Below are positions 47,943 to 59,110 of a stretch of 64,000 bases of DNA, piece after piece. Origin of the DNA: Phytoseiulus persimilis (Eukaryota; Arthropoda; Arachnida; Mesostigmata; Phytoseiidae). The DNA is taken from the NCBI GenBank assembly GCA_037576195.1, contig CM075101.1, positions 21,576,001 through 21,640,000 of the forward strand, read 5' to 3'. The translations under genes were made by a program, and so were the position numbers. Each line of letters begins with the position of its first letter. Within the stretch, counting starts at the first letter, position 1. Below the pieces are notes generated by a model, which was given only the letters and a program-made list of their open reading frames with translations, was not told the origin of the DNA and searched no databases.

Positions 47943-48672
47943 GTGATCCGGACTCTGAAGGAACAGTTCAGCTTACGTATTTTCGTCGATCCCGAGAAAC
48001 TTCCACTCGGCTTCTACAAGCTGCGTCTCCATGAGATTGATCTGACCAACACCAACACGATGTTATGGGAGTCAAAAAAGGGCTCGTCCGGGAAATCGGC
48101 CTCAAGGTCTTTTTACAGATCTTGAACTTCCCCGGTGAGCTCATTGGAATGTTCATGCTATGCTATTCCTCATGATCGAACCTTTCGAATGAAATTCGAG
48201 CTCCTGTTGGACGAATCCATCGGTTTCGGAGCCCACAACTTGGTGGCCCTTCTTGGTGGCATTAACGCGACTCTGAACAGGATGCGCGCGATGAATTCGA
48301 GGAATAAGTTGAGCCTTCGTCATCAGATCGTGGCTAGCGCCGAGACTTGTCGTGATGCCCTTTCGCCGCTGCGAAAATTCCACCGCGGAGACGCCGCTAT
48401 GAAGAACCGCACCTGGCATCTGTAGTCTCCGCACAATCAACGAGATTTCTTTTTATTTCACCGTGGAAATCAATGAGTTCCTTCCAAAGAGTCTGAATCC
48501 CACAAACGAGGAGCCTGAAGACGTCATCATGAAGTACGATTCCACGAAAACAACGAGAATCGACCCTGACCAATTTGAACGGTATTCAAAAATACGCAGA
48601 GACAGCATGGGAGCCCCTTCACTGAGGGGGACGAGACCGAACCGCGTTGATGAGGAGTTTGAACTTCCCTGA
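47943..48672 (+). other. Cluster of coding-like fragments, possibly a decayed or unrecognised gene
   Basis: Three plus-strand frames with good composition follow each other. They are 47943-48125 (FSLRIFVDPEKLPLGFYKLR), 48135-48425 (KFELLLDESIGFGAHNLVAL, then NRMRAMNSRNKLSLRHQIV) and 48463-48672 (acidic/basic, ends DEEFELP). The middle one vaguely recalls the start of the catalytic domain of arachnid M12 metalloproteases, but the zinc motif HExxHxxGxxH is absent. I do not claim the family. Splice-like sites exist (acceptor CTTTTTACAG near 48117, donor CCCCG|GTGAGC near 48133), but no consistent gene could be assembled. Pseudogene or lineage-specific gene are both possible. Confidence 0.2.
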
Positions 48673-50126
48673 CTAGGGGAGCGGGGAAAAGCCCCGGTCA
48701 TGGAACACCTACCATTTTTGAAATGGTTACCAGTTATGGAACGCTTCCATGGTGAAAGTTTGACAACTGAACCTCTCGTCGTACTCGAGGTCTGATGACT
48801 CCCATAGGAATGCTCGGAACTGATTCCGTACTCCAGTCCGGTATCCCTGAGAAACATCCCCATTCAGAGGATTTTTGTCTGCTTACGCGGTCATCGGTCG
48901 GTCGGTCGAAGTTTACGCTTTCATGAAGCCCGCCCTGAGGCGCTGAGTGCCGCGGTTTGAAGTCGTCTTAGATGTTCGCGGAATATCTAGATTCAATGCG
49001 GCATGGAAGGTCTGATCACTGAGCGGGAGAGGGCGGATCCGAGTTCGGATACCCATCATGACTGCCGAGACCAGGGGGGAGACGGCGTGTGGCTCTTCAT
49101 GTTCAGTGACGGTCTTTCCGAGCCCGAAGCATTGTCTCGTCGTCCGAGCCAGTGGCTGCTAGCACGGAACCCTTCCTCTAAAAGATCAGGTAGCCAGTTA
49201 TTAAAAACGTTACTGTTGGTGTTCATCGCTAGCGTTCAATTTCAGAATTTGTCAGAGTTTTTAGTTCTTGCTCGTATGCATATTGACAAATTGACAGCCG
49301 GGACTTTGCGACTCTTGTGAGACGCCGCGATTGCTCGATAGACACTTCTGACTCGATCGGATAATCCAGGGAGAACTCGCCTCCGCTTTTGCGGCTGATG
49401 ACCATTGGACCCTGTCCACGAGATAACTTATTCAGTCGTTCCCACCTCATCCGGTGAGCACCAGCGCCTGACTCTACTGTTTTCGAGGACCTCACATCGA
49501 AACCATGCTTCGAAAGTGGATGTGATAGAATGTGGATGTGTGCCTACCATAGAATAGTTCTGACTTCTGCTGCTCGAGACTCTGGCACTGAAGTCTTGCA
49601 TCGAGGATTGGAGAGCTCCTCTCCGTGACCCTTGCCTCATCGAAATGTAGAGGATGGTTTCCATGTTTGCCATCATCCGCAGTCGAGCTCCAGTGTCGAC
49701 CTCTAAGACGATTCCCGTTTCTTTTGCGACTGGTTTAAGAGGCACACAACCGAACAGATGAACTTTGCGCGGCATGTTCACGCGTGATGGTAGATTGTGC
49801 GTTCATGCCCATAACGTTGGAATGCGGATCTTTATTCTCTTTTCGTCAGCTGATTATCGCGAAAACCCATCTTGCTCGGCTGAGAGTTCTCGTGTGAATG
49901 TTTCCGGCTCAAGGGCTCCCGCGTCGGATATTGATTGAGTTCCCCGTGCTTCATGATTGTGGGCCATCCTATCTTGAAAATCTCGGACTGACAGTCCCGA
50001 CTGCGTCCGGCAGCTTGGAAAGCCATCGAATCTTTTAGACACGCTGCTCACTTATACCTCTGGCGGCGACGCAATTCGGGGAAGGATCGGATTTTCCACC
50101 AGGAATACGCGTGCTGGCTACGGAAC

Positions 50127-50821
50127 ATGCAGAACTTGCAGCATTTGTTCCTTCTGTTCGCCTTGGTGACGGCGTACCCTCGCGACATGAACAGAGGTGA
50201 GTTGGAACCAACTGCCGAGCTATGGCTGATATTTTATCTGAGCTGGCGCGATGCCCGATCACTGACTGAGAAATCGACGAGGATTAAACGTGGGGGGCGT
50301 GGCTGAATCCTCTCGGAGAGAATTCTCACGCGACTGTGCCCACTGCGATGTCCGAGTTCGAAAACGTTCCATAAACCTTCAGAAAAGTGCGAAAGCGATG
50401 GAATATACTGGAAGGTGAAAGCGGGAGATTTGATCCCGTGCAGCCCCACGTGCGACGAATCTTACAAATTGAACGACAACAATGAGGCTCCAGCCAAAAC
50501 AATCAACGAACACTGTAAACTCGACACCGTAGTAGGGAAGCATTATCATGACATCGCCAACCAAACCATGTGAGTGAACATTGAGCTTTTCTCGAAACTC
50601 TCTGATGAGGTCGACAGATCCTGGTCGTTCCCTTCAAGACTCGTTGCGAGCCTTCCCCTCTCGAAATCAGGTGCGCCTGCACGAACGGAGCTGCCTACAA
50701 AGAACTCACCTCAATCGATTGGAGCACCCTGACGCAAGTTTCGCGGTGGTTCTGCATTCCGCCGTCTCAATGGAGCTTTCAGCTCGTGGATTTCAAAACC
50801 TACAAAGTTGTGTGTTTGTGA
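50127..50821 (+). CDS. Small secreted eight-cysteine protein, three exons
   Basis: Exons 50127-50196, 50383-50569 and 50671-50821 encode 135 residues. Junction phases (1, then 2) match, donors are GTGAGT, and acceptors are CCTTCAG and GAAATCAG. The protein starts with a clear signal peptide (MQNLQHLFLLFALVTA, cleavage probably near residue 16-17). The mature part has exactly eight cysteines at about 26, 43, 47, 68, 87, 89, 114 and 134, spaced C-x16-C-x3-C-x20-C-x18-C-x-C-x24-C-x19-C. One NQT glycosylation site lies just before the fifth cysteine. An even number of cysteines and a signal peptide indicate a disulphide-stabilised extracellular protein. The early C-x16-C-x3-C spacing recalls arachnid evasin-like and 8.9-kDa salivary proteins, but the later spacing does not fit them, so I leave the function open. 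A poly(A) signal lies about 200 nt downstream. Confidence 0.62.
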
Positions 50822-51016
50822 TGGCGCCGCCCGTTGTGACTCCCGGATCGTGTATCACTCCTTTTTGGAGAAACATAGTATTGTGCTGCAAATCTATCCC
50901 AAACAGTATCTGACCAAAGTTCGGATCTTCAATTTTACATGATGAAAGCCTTCTCAGGGTTGCAAGGGATCGCTGGTTTCAAATCTTTGGATACCATCCT
51001 CCGATCGATCAGATAC

Positions 51017-51022
51017 AATAAA
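51017..51022 (+). terminator. Poly(A) signal of the eight-cysteine gene
   Basis: AATAAA lies 196 nt after the stop at 50819-50821 on the same strand, which supports the three-exon gene model. Confidence 0.55.
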
Positions 51023-54000
51023 ACCCTGTTCTAACGCGCCGTGACAGGGCGGAAACATTGAGTAATCGGAATCATCACTCGGTTGCTGGTTCGGAGCTGC
51101 AGCCTACGATAACGTGGTCTCACCTGCGAACACGGAAAAATACATTATCATGGAGGAGGATTGGAATAAGAAAGGCCCAAAGGTAGAACTACTGGAAGCT
51201 CGAGCCGCAAAAAGGATCCGCCTTCTTTTCACGTGGATCAATAACAGATTTTCATCGAAGTTAGGGAGCTTGCTCGACCTCGAAGCATCACCAAGGTGGA
51301 ATCAATTGGCACACGAAGGTTGTTCTACGCATGCCACGCTGATCGCACCTGTGTTCTCGAGCAATTTTATCCTGAAGTATTGCTGAGAAAGGAACCTTCT
51401 ACCCACCACAGGCTAGATACATGACAATCTGGTTGACCGCTCCACCCCGGACTTTGGGGTAGTTGCTGCAGTCAGCAACACCCAACACGACTGACCTTCT
51501 TGGATGCGCATGCTCTCCTTTGGATTGGGCTTGGGTTGTGAATTGAAGGGCGAGGAGAGATAAGGAGATCTCGATGGAAATCAGAGTCGAGCGCCGCGCC
51601 CCGGATTCGCCGGTTCGCCGCGAAAGTTTCTCGACGCGCCCATTGTCCTTCTCATGATCTGCTATCGATGAGCATATATCTCCCGCTTTTCGGGCCAGAC
51701 CTGCACTGCTCGCATCAACCGCTCGCTGTTCGGTCTCAGTAACGAGCAAGACTGCTACCGAAGACCGAGCGAAGTTGCCAAAACGGAGGTTCCATGGGTG
51801 CCATTCAGCGAGTCGATTACATTCCTAAGACGAGCCTCCATCGAAATCACAGATGACCTTCCCGCTTTACCTCGAGAACTTTAGCTACAATTCCTTCATT
51901 GCTTTCTTAGATTGGGTCTGGTCTGGGGCACACGCTGGGGAACCGTGCCACTGGACGCAGTTGACTTCCAGGTCGAATGAGACGTAGATAGATAGGGCCG
52001 GCTTCCCACTGACAAATCAGAGGCATTCTGGATAGTCACGGGAAGCGACGGTAAGTGAGGCTGGGTCAGGGGCAGAATGTTGAGAATAGAATCTGGAGAG
52101 GAATTGGAGAATGTCCGGCTTTTTGTGGACATTGCCCGGTTCCGAAGTTCCATGCATGCGGACGGGTCGGATATCGGATCGAGTTCCCAGCTGAGATAAG
52201 ACCAAAAGGATGCAGAATTTGAAATCGTGCTCTGTCAGCGCACGAGGTTTCTGGTGGAACCCTAGAGTCTTCCGATTTGAATCTCTGTACATAGGCGGAG
52301 AACTTCCACGCCATATGTTTCAGACCTTGCCGGAGGCGTGACGATGTGGGCCACCCACGACGCGTTCCGCCGCTGCCTGCTCTCCTGTCCGCCGCCGTCA
52401 AAATCCTCACGGCGCACAGCTCGGATAGAGATCCTTCCCGTCACAAGACCATGCCGATTCCGATTCACTGCCGCACCGCAACAACGCAGAATGGTTGGAC
52501 CACCGCCCACTCTTCTCGACTGTGATTGGACAGTGGAGAATTTCAATCAGAATGTATTAGTCGCGAGAGCGCAAGCCTTGCGGAATGGATTCCGAACCCC
52601 TCCGAAGACGGCGTCACAGGCAGAGGGCTAGAGGGCTTAATGCCGATCGCGTGGCTTATACCGCACAATGCAGGGTGGCTTTTTTCAGGTCGAAACTTTT
52701 TGAGCTAGATTCCGTTTCGGCTTGAGCTTGCCACTCTTCGGAATTCGCTCTAAATCGTAGAGGGATCCGATTTCACCCTAATGTGTCCGATTTGATGAAA
52801 TTCAACGTTTTCCTGAGCACTCTCAGTCGGACATAGAGAAAAATGGGTTATAATCGAAACCACCTGGCCGCCCTGCATGGAAATTCTCACCATAGTCACT
52901 CTAGGGAAGCGCTGAGATGACTCTGGAATTCTCTATCGTCCCCTTATTGATTTTCGAAATGATGCGTAGAAATTATTGGGTCACGGTCAAAACCAAATCG
53001 GGTCCAGAAATTCCCGACTCAAAAAAGCTTCCCTATCGGACTCCGCAGCTCGGCAGTATAAGGCACCAGGCGATACCGGAGGAGCCATGTTCCACGAGTT
53101 GAACATTCTGTCCCAGGGACCCCTCCTCATTCTTAACTTTTTCTGAAAAAAATAAAACCTCGGAAGCGAGCTCTGCTCCCGAGAATTCGGATTTCCGAAG
53201 AGTGAAAATTCAAGGAGCCATTCTCGAGGAAGTTGCGCGAAGACACGATCGTAATCAGGAGTCGGCTTTCCGGGAGATGAAGGTGAGTATCCTTCGAGCA
53301 AGAGACATACTTCGTCTCTGTGTTTCACCTCCAACGCCGTACGTTTTTCTTGGAATGGAGACTGTCTCGATTCAGATGAGGACTCGACGAATCACGGGCC
53401 TTCCCGCGTTGAAGTGAAAAATCAGACTGGGACAAGGGTATCCCAGGATGACGAGTGGAGCTCCGAGTGCCGAATCACAATAAAGCCGTGATAAAATGAA
53501 GAGGGTGAATCGCGTAACCTTTCCCTCAGCTTCCTCTTGGCACTGCCATCTTGGTAGCTGGCTCATATTATCGGAGTCGAGACGAAGCAGACCTTCTCTG
53601 ATTCAACTGAATCCTGACACTCGTCCGATCTTGAATCTCGTTTGAACCCAGAGCGCGAACCGGTGGCAGGTCCCAGGGAGCTTTGGGGAACTAATTCAAA
53701 GGTCTGCTTCGGTGAATATATTTGCATACGGCTGGGCGAATCCCAGAGCCAGTTGAACGACGTGAAGATACCTGGTTTGGTACTGTTCTCAGAGAGTGGT
53801 ATCTCTCAGATTCTGACAAGGAAGGACAGCAGAAGCACTGGAAACAGGCGTTGGCCTTAGGCACAGTGAAGGTCGATTCGAGTCGTGGATGCCCTATCTA
53901 TGTGAAGAGGAGGCGATTCCCCTTTGTTTCACCCGGTGTTCACCGCACTTCATCCACACCTGACCGTATCAGACGGTTGAAAGTAGATCAAGATTTCTCT

Positions 54001-55854
54001 ACCTTTGCGCTTCAGCTCGGTTATCTCCCCTGCTGTGCCGGAGTAGGTTCGCCCAGCTTCGAAGATACATTCCACGGCCTGGCTGGATCAGAACTCTCCA
54101 TATTCGAGCTGACAATGTACTCAGCTTTGCTCAGATGGGTAAGGCGTGCGACTTCGGGAGAAAAATCGATCGGGCAGAACCATTGCTTGACATTCGCTCA
54201 CTTGGGAGAGGCTCGTGGGAGATGGCGTACTTTGGCGGCCAGAATAGTTCCTGTTCGATGTCGAAACCGAATCGACCTTCTTTGCTACGCTCGCTTCCCT
54301 GGGGATAAGTAATTCTCCAACATGACCCAACCCAACCGGATTCGCGTTGACCTGGAAAATAGAACCCTAGAGACTTGTCATCCATAGTTGGGGGAAACCC
54401 TGCCAGCAGCCGAAAACAACATCTTACTGAGGTTTGACGGAGAAGGGAATATCCTTCGCATGGGAATGAAGTCGCGTCACCATGGACCCAATGCGATGGA
54501 GACCTACCACATCTTCATCCATAAAGTGCCGAACACCGAGGCTTCGAACAGTCTAGAGACGAAAGAACGAGGCGCCCGGTCGCGTATCATGACGATAGCT
54601 CGTCTCCTAAATTCTTGAAATTCAATTTTGCTTGATTCGTGCTCATTTTTAACCACATGTTTGAGTTAAGACTCCTCATACATGAGTTCAAATAGAGCTG
54701 TGACTCGACAAAGAGCTCATTCTTTCTGCTGTAGCTGGCGTTCACGGAATACGCCCCATCCAGGCTCAGGTCCCGCCTCGCACTTTCCTCCGTTAATAGG
54801 ATTCTGATCGATCATTCCACGCAATCTCCAGGATCGCGTGAGCATACGCTGATTTGTCCATCGGTTGCATCGGCTCATTCCCCCACGCGGCCGCGCGGAC
54901 ACTCTCATTCAAGCTTCATCATGGTCTGCCTTGCAGAGGGTCGGTTGTCTGTTAGGTCATTCCATTCGTAGCTCGACGTTTGTTGTTGCTCAGGTTGGAT
55001 CCTGAGTTCTCCCTCGTGGAATGCTGATGCCGTAAACAATTAAACGATTCTCGCGGACCTCGTTCAACAATCTTCGATTAGCACCGCTTAGTCAGATCAA
55101 CCGCTTTGTCTGTTCTAAGCGTGTGGGGGTTTCAGTATGGACGCGGTGCTTGCATCTAGGAAATCGATGAGGCCAAGGATATCTCCCCCATGGGGTCAAG
55201 CGAGAGCAGTTCAATTATTCTAATGCTCCTCGTTGCAATGCATCAACCTCCCAATCATATTCATCCGGAGCGGGGTAGGGATCGATTTAATACATCTTTG
55301 AACGATGCGGTCCTCGATGTGTCATCAGAGATGATCCTTGCCATGCGGGAGGCTTCCCTTGCCTTGTCCTCATCCTGCGAGCCCTCACCCTCGAGCCACA
55401 CGCGCACCACCATCTTGCTCTCCACCCTGTTTGAGCCAAACAAACCTAATCCGATCCCAGCGAAGGGACTCTTCCTCATATTGAGCGTTACATCGAACTA
55501 GAATAGTGTTCCGAGTTTTGGAGCGAACCTGCCCCGGATCTTTGGAGGCTTCGTGGAGTCTGATTCCGACAATGGGTGCTGCACCCTGCTTAGGTGAGTA
55601 CGCCAGGAGAAGACTGTGGTAATCTCACATCTTGATCGAAGCCGAAAAACCGCGAGAGGCCTCCGAAAACCAGTCGTCGCCTTCCCCTAACCCCGAGTCG
55701 TTTTTCGAATCTATCGCGAGAAACCAGGGGCACGTTTTTCCTGTGATGGAACACCCGTTTGCATGAAAACTGTCTATTACTTTGTCAGGGGATCACAACT
55801 TCCCGGCTCCAATAAGAACAGAATTGAAGGCGTGGCCTCGATCAAGTAGTCGAG
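51023..55854. other. Stretch without a firmly recognisable gene
   Basis: Many frames of 60-200 codons occur, but none matches a family I know. The longest on plus (53722-54312, 196 codons) is crossed by an opposite-strand frame and has a mixed, unconvincing composition. A frame at 54388-54618 and a minus-strand frame at 55261-55479 have balanced composition and could be orphan exons. A copy of the 14-kb repeat core (GGACTTTGGGGTAGTT) lies at 51449-51464. Confidence 0.4.
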
Positions 55855-56344
55855 ATGACTCTCGGAACTGGATCAAACTCTGTCTACCGCTCTCATGAGC
55901 TGTGGCGCGAACGAGGTCAATGTGAAGTTTGCAGTCTTCACTGTAACATCCTGAGCCGTTGTGGGGAACGAGAATCCATTTTCATGACGGACACCGGATT
56001 ATGTGTTGGGCCATGTTATTCGCGTCGTGACATCCACTTCAGTCGACTCCTCTATTTCCAAGCAGGACGTCCGCCGGAGCATACCGCTGAGGATAACGCG
56101 CGGATTGATTTCGGCTACACATCCGGACTGCCGAAGAGGAGGAAGGAGAAAAAAGAACGAAACTGCTTCGTTTGTAGGTTGTGTAACTATGTATTGCGGA
56201 GGAGGAAATCAACGAGACCGCGAACGGCGGCCCCCAGGCGTGAAAACTCCAAGAGAAGGAGTGACAGAATCGATCAGCAAGGAGGTTCCACTGAACTTTG
56301 GGAAGAAAATGCATGATGCGTATGTCTGCTATTGGAATACATGA
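55855..56344 (+). CDS. Possible cysteine-containing secreted-type gene fragment
   Basis: The clearest part is a 3' exon candidate at 56178-56344. An acceptor (CTTCGTTTGTAG to 56177) is followed by an open frame, starting at the third base, that begins CVTMYCGGGNQRDRERRPPG and ends VCYWNT before TGA at 56342-56344. AATAAA follows at 56555-56560 on the same strand. A cysteine-rich frame (CEVCSLHC, later C-x3-C-x5-C-like groups) lies just upstream at 55855-56177. I could not join the two in phase with confidence, and no signal peptide was found. It may be a second small cysteine-rich gene like the one at 50.1 kb, or chance. Confidence 0.22.
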
Positions 56345-56554
56345 GCACGTATGATTCCCCGCGAGCGGAGGTCCCGATGATGTCAGGGAAACGGTACGGC
56401 GATGACATCCACCTCGAAGGCCCCAGTGCGGAAGTTTGTGCGACAAAAAGAAAGGGCATCGCGAGCAGCTATTATATTCATGAAAAGATCGAAAAAACAC
56501 TTGTGACACTCTTCCAGAGTTGTTCAAGAGCTATTTTATATAAACAATTCGTCC

Positions 56555-56560
56555 AATAAA
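56555..56560 (+). terminator. Candidate poly(A) signal
   Basis: AATAAA on the plus strand, 211 nt after the stop of the candidate exon at 56178-56344. Its use depends on that gene being real. Confidence 0.3.
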
Positions 56561-57267
56561 TCCACGAGGGATGAGTCGCAGCCATCGTGAGCTCCCTGGT
56601 GGAACGCTCGAGGAATTCGCACGCGCAAGGAGTGCCTCAAGCCGACGGATTATCATGCTCCATGTTTATTGTGTGGAAGTCCATGATGGACGAAACATGC
56701 AGAAATGCGTTTTCAGAGTTCTCCGGCACAGATCAACATAGCCAAGCTATTGAAAATCGGATCCAAGTCCATGAATCGTTCTTCACTTCGACAGGTGGTG
56801 GGGAGTGTTCTCGGGTCGGTTCGACCAAATCGTGAGAGGCGATACAACTAGGAAATCAAATCGGTCTGGCCCGACCCCGGTCAGCGTCGGTCTGTCCACA
56901 GAGTCTTCTCCCGCTTCTGCGCAGTTTGATGGTCGCGCTTCCACTGTATAGCGGTTTCCCGAGCCGACCGGAATAGTTCATTAGAACTAAGAGAAGGCTT
57001 CTCATCGGACAGAGCTCCTACGGATCTAACGATTGCAGGTCAAGCGTACCAGTTATGGGAGTCTGACCAGCCTTGCGGGAAAGCGCATGTTTTCTTATTT
57101 GAAGAATCAGGACGCCGTTGGCTGGAGTGAACTTTTACCTCCCAGATTCTTTTCCGAACTTTCGAGGGGAGACACTGACGCGAAATCGGATGTACTTCAC
57201 CCTCACCAGTCTTTCGGTGAATACGTGCCTGCTGGAAATGTGAAGCATCGCTCTCGACTCTTGGAAA
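56561..57267. other. Short stretch without a recognisable gene
   Basis: No supported coding sequence. A plus-strand frame at 57033-57320 is open but unbiased evidence for it is lacking; it overlaps the next candidate in a different frame. Confidence 0.4.
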
Positions 57268-57456
57268 ATGAAGCTGCTCATTCTCCTGAGCGTAGCCTCC
57301 GCGAATCTAACTTTCAGTAATCGATTCTTCCGAGATCTACAAAAGATGAGGAATTTCACTGGTCACCGCTCGAGGCCCAAGTTCTGCCTCTCGAGTGAGG
57401 AAGAGTTGATCTCTGGCGGCCACAATGAGTCCGCAGGTGGAGCGGAAATCCCGTGA
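57268..57456 (+). CDS. Short frame with signal-peptide-like start
   Basis: A 62-codon frame begins MKLLILLSVASANLTFSNRF, a compact signal peptide pattern (Lys, then Leu/Ile core, then small residues Ser-Ala). The rest is hydrophilic with one cysteine and ends at TGA 57454-57456. Good internal donor or acceptor choices that would extend it were not obvious; CCGCAG|GTGGAG at 57437-57443 is a possible donor. It could be the first exon of a secreted protein or a chance frame. Confidence 0.25.
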   Translation: MKLLILLSVASANLTFSNRFFRDLQKMRNFTGHRSRPKFCLSSEEELISGGHNESAGGAEIP

Positions 57457-58280
57457 TCGACATGGTGGACTCCGGCGATTCGACTGGAAATTCCTCGTAG
57501 ACCTGGGCTTTCGTTCGACATGCTCCACAGAGTCAATGGTCAAGAGGCAGCCCTCGACCCTTGAAAAGGAGGGGTAAAATCTCAGGCTGTGAAATCCATT
57601 CAGAGCCAGATCTACCGAGCCGACCAAGCTTGTGTGAGCCATGGACGCGTGCGATCCCAGCGTCATTTGTACTGAAGGCTTTCTGAGGTGTCGTTACTCT
57701 TCTCTCCGATTGATTTCCAGCACGAGCATCGCATAAATCGCATGAATACAGCAGTGAGTCTTTTTTTTCATATGAGCTCTCCAAGACAGGTCATTCTTGA
57801 CCGCCATCTGTTTGGGCTGAGTGCATGGGTCCGATAGCGAAGGAATTCGCGGACCCAGGGGCTCCGTTCCAAATGACGGAATGGGCCCAAAGTCCTGTGG
57901 TCCTGATAGTTGGTTCGCAGTGCATACAGGCAACCCAGAACTTGGCATACATTTCCTCCGGGCTCCGTTCGGAGCGAGCAACCATCTGTTCTGTTCCTCT
58001 AGCAGGAAATAATGTGATCAGAAAACTTATCCGTTGCCGATCCTACAAGGATAGAATTTCTGTCTTGTGAGGCTCTTTTCTAACTTCCTGGATATGCCAG
58101 CAGCCTTTTTTCTCGAGTCCGAGCTTAACAGTTCAGACGGATGCGATAGTCGCGCAGGCGTCAGCGTAGATTCGCTCCCGACTTGAACGTCGTCCACACA
58201 TTACCCTTCCGAGAATTCAAACGTCCTCGGCCGGGTCAATTGACGCAGCTCCAATATCATTTTACAAACGGTTCTTTCGT
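57457..58280. other. Stretch without a recognisable gene, downstream of crumbs
   Basis: This lies beyond the predicted end of the crumbs transcript. No supported coding frame; several AT-rich segments occur near its right end. Confidence 0.4.
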
Positions 58281-58286
58281 TTTATT
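58281..58286 (-). terminator. crb: Candidate poly(A) signal of crumbs
   Basis: TTTATT on the plus strand reads AATAAA on the minus strand. It lies about 825 nt after the crumbs stop codon, and the stretch between is AT-rich and non-coding, as expected of a 3' untranslated region. Confidence 0.5.
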
Positions 58287-59110
58287 AATATATTCGCTCT
58301 TCCGTTGTTCACACGGATTATTATACATCATTCTGCAAAGAGCCGCTCGCTTATAGTAGCCATTCGTTTTAGATGATTTGAATAATCCTTCAGGGGAAAT
58401 TCTTCACTCACTCTCCTTATGATAAAGGGGACTCCGAGTCCCGACTCAAGTTCGCTGCTTCCACGCCTGGGACGCACACACTAGGGAGACCCACATCTAT
58501 TTGGATAAAATTTTTCTTTACAAGAATCGTGATGTTTGGCTAGTCGGTGGCCTTAGATATTGGGGAAGCTCCAGGTTTTCCCTCTCTATTTACATGAGAA
58601 TGTACACATGACATCACCTAAACGCAGGTCTCTCAGCAAAACCTTCCGTGGAAGTACAAGAAGATTTCACAATATTGCGATGTGTCGGAGAAGAATTTGA
58701 AGAGTTGACTTCGTGGAAGGAAATTAGGAGAAGACTGATCTCGTTCCACTCGGATAAAAAGAGGAAACTTCTCTCATTCCTGTCAAATATTTGGCGTTGG
58801 AACCCGCGAAAGTTGAACTGATCAAGGAACACCAAGTTCCATGAAACGCACTCAAACAAACCAAGTTGGCATGTTTGAACAGTCTGCGCATCCAGAAAGT
58901 ATAGTAAAGACTCCCGGAGGGGAGTCACACGGCGAGCCGTGTGTGTTGTGTAGCTGCAGCTCCGGTATCATGGTTTTTGATTCGGGACAGTGTTTCACAA
59001 ATTCTCACAAATTGCAAAATTCTAAAACTATGTACAATCTCGTTGAACGAGGCTAGAGAAATCAGTTCTCGCGACAAGCTTGGCATTGTCGATGATGATG
59101 AGAAAAAAAA

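Noticed and set aside
53722..54312. 196-codon plus-strand frame
   Set aside because: An antisense frame of similar quality overlaps its end, no start context or motif, and no poly(A) signal follows closely.
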